Source: Phycisphaeraceae bacterium (lineage in GTDB: Bacteria > Planctomycetota > Phycisphaerae > Phycisphaerales > UBA1924). From it: a stretch of DNA of 64,000 bases. Of this stretch, positions 59,445 through 64,000 are shown one piece after another; within the stretch, counting starts at the first letter, position 1, and each line of letters begins with the position of its first letter. The DNA lies in the NCBI GenBank assembly GCA_019454185.1, contig CP075368.1, positions 3,736,084 to 3,800,083 on the forward strand, written 5' to 3'. The position numbers and the translations under genes are program-made. The notes under the pieces are model-generated. The model was not told the DNA's origin, made no database searches, and worked only from the letters and a program-made list of their open reading frames with translations.

Positions 59445-59861
59445 ATGCACGCCGAACGACACACCGAATTCTCCATCTACCTCGATCAACGTCCCGGTGA
59501 ACTGGCGGGTGTGCTGGGCGCGCTCGGAGAACACGGGGTCCAGCTCGCGGCTGTAAATGTGGCCGAACACAACAGCCGGGCCGTTGTGCGACTTCTCGGC
59601 CGCGAGACCGAAACCCTGCGACACGCCTGCGAATCGCTCGTTGACTCCGGCGTCAGCCCGATCGTGGAGACCGAGGTCGTCGTGGTGGATATGTCCGACC
59701 GCCCCAACGCCCTCCGAGAGATCGCGGTCGCACTGGCCGCTGCCCGCGTCAACATCCGATACGCCTACCTCGCCCAGCGTGGCCCGGGGCTCGGCCCGCG
59801 CTGCATCCTGAAGGTCTCCGACATCGAACCCGCGATGGCAACGATCGAGCCCCTGCCCTAG
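59445..59861 (+). CDS. Tandem ACT-domain protein
   Basis: A 138-residue protein with two ACT-like halves: EFSIYLDQRPGELAGVLGALGEHGVQLAAVNVAEH, then TEVVVVDMSDRPNALREIAVALAAARVNIRYAYLA. ACT domains bind amino acids and usually regulate enzymes; here no enzyme domain is attached. Both halves keep the RPG/RPN turn between the first strand and helix. It follows the small lipoprotein gene and precedes nuoB, from which it is separated by a heptamer repeat tract. The ATG at 59445 is the natural start; no strong ribosome binding site is seen. The ligand is unknown. Confidence 0.85.
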   Translation: MHAERHTEFSIYLDQRPGELAGVLGALGEHGVQLAAVNVAEHNSRAVVRLLGRETETLRHACESLVDSGVSPIVETEVVVVDMSDRPNALREIAVALAAARVNIRYAYLAQRGPGLGPRCILKVSDIEPAMATIEPLP

Positions 59862-59866
59862 CCGGC

Positions 59867-59932
59867 GCCGAATGCCGAATGCCGAATGCCGAATGCCGAA
59901 TGCCGAATGCCGAATGCCGAATGCCGAATGCC
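59867..59932 (+). repeat. Heptamer tandem repeat (GCCGAAT)9
   Basis: Nine perfect copies of GCCGAAT run from 59867 to 59929, plus a partial GCC. It sits between the ACT gene stop and the nuoB start, 32 bases before the ATG. Seven-base units could shift frame if within a gene, but here they can only alter spacing between promoter and nuoB. Copy-number variation is likely. Confidence 0.85.
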
Positions 59933-59961
59933 CCTAGACTTCTCTCTCTGGAGTTCCCCCC

Positions 59962-60528
59962 ATGGGCATCGAAGCCGCACTTCCCACTGACGCCATCCTG
60001 ACCACGCAGCTCAAGCGTGTGATCAACTGGGCTCGCCGCTCCTCTATCTGGCCGATGCCCTTCGCCACCGCGTGCTGCGGCATCGAACTCATGGCCACCG
60101 CCTGCTCCCGCTACGACCTGGCCCGCTTCGGCGCAGAGGTCATGCGCTTCAGCCCCCGCCAGTCCGACCTGCTCATCGTCGCCGGTCGCATCAGCGTCAA
60201 GATGATGCCCGTCCTCCAGCGTATCTATGAGCAGATGACCGAGCCCAAGTGGGTCATCTCCATGGGCGCCTGCGCCTCCACCGGCGGCGTCTTCGACACC
60301 TACGCCGTCGTGCAGGGGTGCGATCAGTACATCCCGGTCGATGTCTACGTCCCCGGCTGCCCGCCCCGCCCCGAGATGCTCATCGAGGGCATCATGGCCA
60401 TCCAGCGCCACATCGACAACGAGGGCATCCCGCCCAAGGGCCCCGACGGCAAGCGCATCCCGCTCAACATCGCGGTGCAGCCGACCCACGTCGTCCGCCC
60501 TCAGCCGCTGCCTATCGGCGTGCGGTGA
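59962..60528 (+). CDS. nuoB: NADH-quinone oxidoreductase subunit B (NuoB)
   Basis: Subunit B of complex I, carrying the N2 [4Fe-4S] cluster that gives electrons to quinone. The 188-residue protein has the tandem Cys motif [11 protein letters not shown], then GACASTGG and [14 protein letters not shown], the four cluster ligands. The beginning is short ([18 protein letters not shown]). The C-terminal 25 residues ([18 protein letters not shown]) are longer than in E. coli. GGAG lies 9 bases before the ATG. It is alone: nuoA, nuoC and nuoD are not next to it, and a heptamer repeat precedes it. Confidence 0.96.
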   Translation: MGIEAALPTDAILTTQLKRVINWARRSSIWPMPFATACCGIELMATACSRYDLARFGAEVMRFSPRQSDLLIVAGRISVKMMPVLQRIYEQMTEPKWVISMGACASTGGVFDTYAVVQGCDQYIPVDVYVPGCPPRPEMLIEGIMAIQRHIDNEGIPPKGPDGKRIPLNIAVQPTHVVRPQPLPIGVR

Positions 60529-60555
60529 GCGCGTGACGAACGGGCTGCAGCCGAC

Positions 60556-61599
60556 TCAGTCATCGTTGAATGAGCCGCCGCTCCCGATGCCGAAGGCAAC
60601 GCCAATCGCCACCATGATGAAGATCCCGTCGATGAGATCGAAGGAATCCATAAAGACGTTTTCCTTCAAGTACTCCTTCGCGCCCTGATTGAAGCGGTCC
60701 TGTTGGACACGGACATACGCGGCTCTTTCCGCAGATGATTTCGCTGTCCAACGACGCATCGTCTCCGTTTGGATCTCCTTCGGAAAATCCTCGAGCTTCT
60801 CCGCATCCTCACGGGACACATTCGAGATCCAGTTCTTCAGCTGCCCCGATGCCTCCCACTCTGAGGTGACTTCGCGAGCAAGGAAATAGGGGGCATCTTC
60901 CTCTTGGATCCTCATCTCGGTTCTGGACATCTTTCCGACGAACTCATCCGCGATCATCGAGATCGCCCAGTATCGTCCGCCCATCACCGCTGCTACGGCG
61001 ATCACGGCCGCGATGATCCCTGTCGTCATTCCTCTGTAGTTGCCGGCGATCACCGCGACACCACCACCCGCCAACATGCCCACAAGCGCGGCGATGTACC
61101 CGATCTCAACCTGGAGGGACTTTGCGATCATGGCCCAGATGCACGCGCCGATCCCGCCTCCTACCGCGCCGCCTACGACACTGAATCCAACCGCAGCAGG
61201 GCCCTGCAACGCGCCTCCGAGACCACCCAGCAGACTCGGCCCCTTGCTGGCCTTCGGCGCCTTCTCTTTCGGCGCCATCACCACCCGCGTCCCCATCGCC
61301 TTCCCCGTCTCGCTGTTGTGACCGCACGATGTGCAGATCACTCCCTCCTTCGGCATCGGCGCGGAGCACGCCGTGCATCGCTTGCCCTCTACAGCCAGAC
61401 TCCCCGCCAGCCATGCCGGCGTCGCCGCGCCGGAAGCCGCATCCGGCTTGCCCTGTGATGCTCCACCCTTCGCCTCAGCCGCGGCTTTCGCGAAGCACGG
61501 CTCGCACCAGTACCGTCCCTTGGCGTCCTTGTGGCGCTTCGCCTGAGAGACATCGACCTCGCACTTGCAGCACACCTTGTTGACGCTTTCGCCCGGCAT
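60556..61599 (-). CDS. Double zinc-ribbon membrane protein, 347 aa
   Basis: Unrecognised overall. The N-terminal 120 residues contain two zinc-binding segments: CCKCEVDV...YWCEPC (CxxC...CxxC) and CTACSAPMP...ICTSCG. Glycine-rich hydrophobic helices follow (VGFSVVGGAVGGGIGACIWAMI, IAALVGMLAGGGVAVIAG, TGIIAAVIAVAAVMGGRYW), and a final helix at the C-terminus (GIFIMVAIGVAFGIGSGG). Between the last two is a 105-residue charged segment (SNVSREDAEKLEDFPKEIQ). Zinc ribbons ahead of glycine-zipper helices are frequent in planctomycetes; function unknown. The ATG at 61599 has GAGG 6 bases before it; TTG 61614 is an alternative. Confidence 0.6.
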   Translation of the reverse strand: MPGESVNKVCCKCEVDVSQAKRHKDAKGRYWCEPCFAKAAAEAKGGASQGKPDAASGAATPAWLAGSLAVEGKRCTACSAPMPKEGVICTSCGHNSETGKAMGTRVVMAPKEKAPKASKGPSLLGGLGGALQGPAAVGFSVVGGAVGGGIGACIWAMIAKSLQVEIGYIAALVGMLAGGGVAVIAGNYRGMTTGIIAAVIAVAAVMGGRYWAISMIADEFVGKMSRTEMRIQEEDAPYFLAREVTSEWEASGQLKNWISNVSREDAEKLEDFPKEIQTETMRRWTAKSSAERAAYVRVQQDRFNQGAKEYLKENVFMDSFDLIDGIFIMVAIGVAFGIGSGGSFNDD

Positions 61600-61781
61600 G
61601 GTCGTCCTCAGCAATGGCAGAGAAGGGGTGGAATCGGCCCACGAGAGTATCAGATTGTGCCTCGCCAGTCATCGGGTATCGTCCTCAGCGTCTCCCGATA
61701 CCCCACCCGCCCCGGTTCATCGGTATCACCCGCCCGGATAGCATCTCGCCCCATCCACCCAAGCCATCCGAAGGAGAGCAC

Positions 61782-62573
61782 ATGGACCTCGGGCTCACCG
61801 GCAAAGTCGCGATCGTCGCCGCCTCATCCAAGGGGCTCGGATACGCCGTCGCCCGAGCCCTCGCCTCGGAAGGGTGCCGGGTCTGTGTAAGTTCACGGTC
61901 GGCCGATGCCGCTGAAGCCGCGGCCAGAGCCATCGCCACGGAGACGGGCTCCCAGACCCTCGGCCTGGCGTGCGATGTCACCCGTGCCGCCGATTGCGAA
62001 CGCCTCGTCGCCGAGGTCGCGAGCCGGTGGGGGGGCACGGACATCCTCATCAACAACTCCGGCGGCCCTGCTCCCGGTCCGTTCGACGCAGCCGACGAGA
62101 ACGCCTGGCAGGCCGCGATCGACTCGACGCTCATGAACGTCGTCCGCCTCTCGCGGCTCTGCATCCCGCACATGAAGAAGCAGAAGTGGGGGAGGATCAT
62201 CACGATCACCAGCACCTCCGCCGTGCAGCCGATCGACAACCTGATGCTCTCGAACGCCCTCCGTGGCGCGGTCCACGGGCTGTCCAAGACCCTCGCCACA
62301 GAGCTCGCGCCGCACGGCATCCTCGTCAACTGCGTCCTTCCCGGCATGCACGCGACCGATCGCCTGACCCACCTCTCCGAGGCCCGCGCCAAGGTCTCCG
62401 GCCTCACACCCGCCGAGGAGTACGCCATGCTCTCACAGGCGATCCCGCTCGGGCGGCTCGGCGATCCCAACGAACTCGCTTCTGCGGTCGCGTTCCTCGC
62501 CAGCGAACGCGCATCGTTCATCACCGGCACGAGTCTCCTCGTCGACGGCGGCGCGACTCGCGGGCTCACGTGA
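61782..62573 (+). CDS. SDR-family protein lacking the Tyr/Lys catalytic pair
   Basis: Short-chain dehydrogenase/reductase-like protein of 263 residues. The Rossmann start is VAIVAASSKGLGYAVARAL (usual TGxxxGxG is changed to ASSKGLG), then INNSGG. The active-site Ser (TITSTSA) is there. Where the family has YxxxK this protein has S157 and R161 (LSNALRGAVHG). So ordinary oxidoreductase chemistry is doubtful. C-terminal FITGTSLLVDGGATRG is typical. AAGGAG lies 6 bases before the ATG at 61782. Relatives annotated as 3-oxoacyl-ACP reductase homologues carry the same change, as I recall. Substrate unknown. Confidence 0.88.
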   Translation: MDLGLTGKVAIVAASSKGLGYAVARALASEGCRVCVSSRSADAAEAAARAIATETGSQTLGLACDVTRAADCERLVAEVASRWGGTDILINNSGGPAPGPFDAADENAWQAAIDSTLMNVVRLSRLCIPHMKKQKWGRIITITSTSAVQPIDNLMLSNALRGAVHGLSKTLATELAPHGILVNCVLPGMHATDRLTHLSEARAKVSGLTPAEEYAMLSQAIPLGRLGDPNELASAVAFLASERASFITGTSLLVDGGATRGLT

Positions 62574-62606
62574 AAAACAAAGACGCCCCGGCGTCTGCCG
62601 AGGCGT
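62573..62606 (-). terminator. Intrinsic terminator of rpmH
   Basis: On the minus strand a 10-bp stem with a single G-T pair (plus strand 62583-62592 and 62597-62606, loop GTCT) is followed by CTTTGTTTTT. It lies 37 bases past the rpmH stop and just after the SDR stop, which converge. Confidence 0.75.
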
Positions 62607-62642
62607 GAATGAACTTTCAGTTGTGTCGCCAGAGGGAGCGAA

Positions 62643-62783
62643 TCACTTATCAGCGACGTTCAGCGAGCGGCCCGCGGCACGCTTGCGGTTCATCATCTTG
62701 CGCCCGTTGGTGGTCTTCATCCGTGCGCGAAAGCCGATCGAGCGCTTCCTCTTCAGACGGCTGACACGGTGTGGATAATGCAT
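62643..62783 (-). CDS. rpmH: 50S ribosomal protein L34
   Basis: Ribosomal protein of 46 residues. The body matches L34: RVSRLKRKRSIGFRARMKTTNGRKMMNRKRAAGRSL, where RKR-GFRARM and GRK--RRA-GR are the conserved core. The ATG at 62783 (MHYPHRV) has CAGGAG 6 bases upstream; an earlier frame start to 62879 lacks that. The usual rnpA neighbour is absent, so the classic rpmH-rnpA unit is broken here. A 6-bp hairpin (62804-62819) lies in the leader. Confidence 0.92.
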   Translation of the reverse strand: MHYPHRVSRLKRKRSIGFRARMKTTNGRKMMNRKRAAGRSLNVADK

Positions 62784-63176
62784 AGCCGGCTCCTGGATCG
62801 ACATGGGCGACATCGCCCACGCCCGCCCGATGGGGGGCAGAGACAATAGCCCGCCAGACGCCCGTTTGCTACTTTCCATGCCAGATCAGGCGGACGATCC
62901 ATCCGGTGCTTTCCCTTGAACTGGCCAGTAGACCACATAGTTATCGGACATTCATGACTGAATCTCACTTTCCTTCGTCCATGTACGGTGTACGAAACGC
63001 CGATGCGTGGTATGTTCAGAGGGTCGGGTCGGCTTCGCCGACCGCAGACGCGTCCGCTCCTCTGCCGTCGTCCGTTCGGTGTTCGCACGGACGGCAAATG
63101 AGCGCCCGCGTCCGCTCTTGAGCCGCATGGCGCCGCTCAAGCACATCGTCGGTCACCGGACCGACAGGCGGATGGA
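62784..63176. other. 393-bp intergenic region between rpmH and rnc
   Basis: No gene found, including no rnpA. The left part is the rpmH leader with TGGGCG-ACAT-CGCCCA. The right part (63027-63165) holds three perfect hairpins upstream of rnc, annotated separately. Promoter boxes are not clear on either strand. Confidence 0.4.
63027..63165 (+). promoter_or_regulatory. Structured leader of rnc, three hairpins
   Basis: GGTCGGC-TTC-GCCGACC (63027-63043), CTTGAGC...GCTCAAG (63117-63141) and GTCGGTC-ACCG-GACCGAC (63148-63165) are all perfect 7-bp stems. A weaker stem sits between the first two. The last ends 11 bases before the ATG. In E. coli RNase III cuts a hairpin in its own leader to lower its messenger; the same could apply here. 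Confidence 0.5.
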
Positions 63177-63905
63177 ATGGACCACTCATCGTTGCGCGCC
63201 GCAGAAGCGGCAATCGGGTACACGTTCAAGCGCATCGAGCTCCTCGACCTCGCGCTGACGCACGCCTCGGTCTCCGAAGACCGGCTCAACTCGAACGAGC
63301 GTCTGGAGTTCCTCGGCGATGCCGTGCTCGGCCTCGTTGTCTGCGAGATGCTCTACGAGCGATTCCCCAATCTCCTCGAAGGGGAGATGACCAAGATCAA
63401 ATCCACCATCGTCTCCCGGCGCACCTGCGCCCAGATCTCGACCCAGCTCGGGCTCGACTCCCTGCTGATGCTCGGCAAGGGGATGCAGACAGCCCGGGGC
63501 GACGCCCTCCCGTCCTCGCTCGCCGCCGCGGTCTTCGAGTCTGTCATCGCTGCGGTTTATCTCGACGGCGGCTGCGATATGACACGCGCGTTCCTGCGCC
63601 CGCTCCTGATCGGGCTCGTTGATCGTGCCGCGGAGAGCGGGCATCAGCACAACTACAAGTCCGTGCTCCAGCAGCACGCGCAGCAGGTGTTCAACGAGAC
63701 CCCGACGTACAAGGTGCTCGACGAGAAGGGACCGGACCACGCCAAGTGCTTCAAGGTCTGCGTCGAGATCGCCGGCCGCAGGTTCGAGCCCTGCTGGGGT
63801 CAGTCCAAGAAGCAGGCCGAGCAGGAGGCCGCCCTCATCGCGCTGCACGACCTCGGCATCGTCGCCCACGCCGCCGATGGCGAGGTGCGAGTGGTCAAGT
63901 CGTAG
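63177..63905 (+). CDS. rnc: Ribonuclease III
   Basis: Double-strand-specific endoribonuclease of 242 residues, used in rRNA and mRNA processing. The catalytic domain has the signature NERLEFLGDAVLGL (40-53) with the metal-binding Glu/Asp, and the second acidic helix FESVIAAVYLDGG with the conserved Glu. The dsRNA-binding domain is at about 160-235 (NYKSVLQQHAQQVFNETPTYKVLDEKGPDH, KKQAEQEAALIAL). Nothing is unusual in length. The ATG at 63177 follows a GGCGGATGGA sequence. The structured leader suggests autoregulation. The usual era or lepB neighbour is not seen within the window. Confidence 0.96.
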   Translation: MDHSSLRAAEAAIGYTFKRIELLDLALTHASVSEDRLNSNERLEFLGDAVLGLVVCEMLYERFPNLLEGEMTKIKSTIVSRRTCAQISTQLGLDSLLMLGKGMQTARGDALPSSLAAAVFESVIAAVYLDGGCDMTRAFLRPLLIGLVDRAAESGHQHNYKSVLQQHAQQVFNETPTYKVLDEKGPDHAKCFKVCVEIAGRRFEPCWGQSKKQAEQEAALIALHDLGIVAHAADGEVRVVKS

Positions 63906-63940
63906 CCGCGAACGCACAAAGCTATATAATATTATTTCCC

Positions 63941-64000
63941 TCTGCCCCTCTGCCCCTCTGCCCCTCTGCCCCTCTGCCCCTCTGCCCCTCTGCCCCTCTG
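63941..64000 (+). repeat. Octamer tandem repeat (TCTGCCCC)n running off the window
   Basis: Seven and a half perfect copies of TCTGCCCC reach the right edge, so the full length is not known. It follows an AT-rich stretch (CTATATAATATTATTT) after the rnc stop. The array is intergenic as far as visible. It is not a CRISPR: units are contiguous without spacers. Confidence 0.85.

Noticed and set aside
63941..64000. Possible CRISPR array
   Set aside because: Units are only 8 bases and contiguous with no spacers; there are no cas genes.

Overview
The window reads as high-GC bacterial chromosome from the Planctomycetota, most likely a Phycisphaerae-type lineage. The evidence is combined: three secreted proteins with the PAPG-type PEP-CTERM sorting tail, a 3153-residue giant protein with the planctomycete LEPR-XLL N-terminal motif, TPR-bearing Hanks-type kinases beside ECF sigma factors, and an abundance of GTG/TTG starts. 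No rRNA or tRNA gene was found. The taxonomic placement is inference from gene content.

Layout. 1-3.7 kb: the 5' end of an ECF sigma factor gene (cut by the window edge), a small unknown gene, then an Eco29kI-type restriction-modification pair arranged tail-to-tail, followed by nuoE. 3.7-12.5 kb: an unknown membrane protein, a kinase - ECF sigma - kinase signalling cluster (second kinase fused to the sigma stop codon), and a PEP-CTERM protein. 12.7-17.5 kb: a lipoprotein alpha-L-fucosidase, a roughly 1-kb insertion sequence with 27-bp terminal inverted repeats and a start-codon-masking hairpin, a Gfo/Idh/MocA oxidoreductase and thioredoxin. 17.6-25.7 kb: folP, an FHA-GAF histidine kinase, pirin, MarR regulator, an exported methyltransferase-like protein, and a two-gene unit ending in a diguanylate cyclase. 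A 630-bp gene-free interval near 21.4 kb carries a string of hairpins ending in a minus-strand terminator, a possible small RNA.

25.7-36.8 kb: nuoD, PEP-CTERM proteins, a two-part glycosyltransferase, leucyl aminopeptidase, a lamin-tail-domain protein, an M1 metallopeptidase lipoprotein, and a pgsA-pgpA operon for phosphatidylglycerol synthesis. 36.8-44 kb: the membrane arm of complex I, nuoJKLMN, with an enlarged NuoJ and histidine-rich loops in NuoL and NuoM. 44-64 kb: an unknown membrane protein, pheA, the giant LEPR-XLL protein (beta-helix-like repeats, PPC-like domains and a C-terminal zincin-like region lacking the HExxH site), a coiled-coil protein, an RsuA/RluB pseudouridine synthase, a small lipoprotein-like gene, an ACT-domain protein, nuoB, a zinc-ribbon membrane protein, an SDR-family protein without the Tyr/Lys catalytic pair, rpmH and rnc with a heavily structured leader.

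How the genes work together: complex I is split over at least four places in the window (nuoE, nuoD, nuoJKLMN, nuoB), the remaining subunits (A, C, F, G, H, I) not being here. Signal transduction is heavily represented (two kinases, two ECF sigma factors, FHA-GAF histidine kinase, GGDEF protein). The rest is a mixture of housekeeping genes and cell-surface proteins. The most interesting unexplained items are the kinase-ECF-kinase module, the giant surface protein with its dead protease-like end, the hairpin-masked transposase start, the candidate anti-Shine-Dalgarno small RNA, and the non-canonical subunit architecture of complex I.
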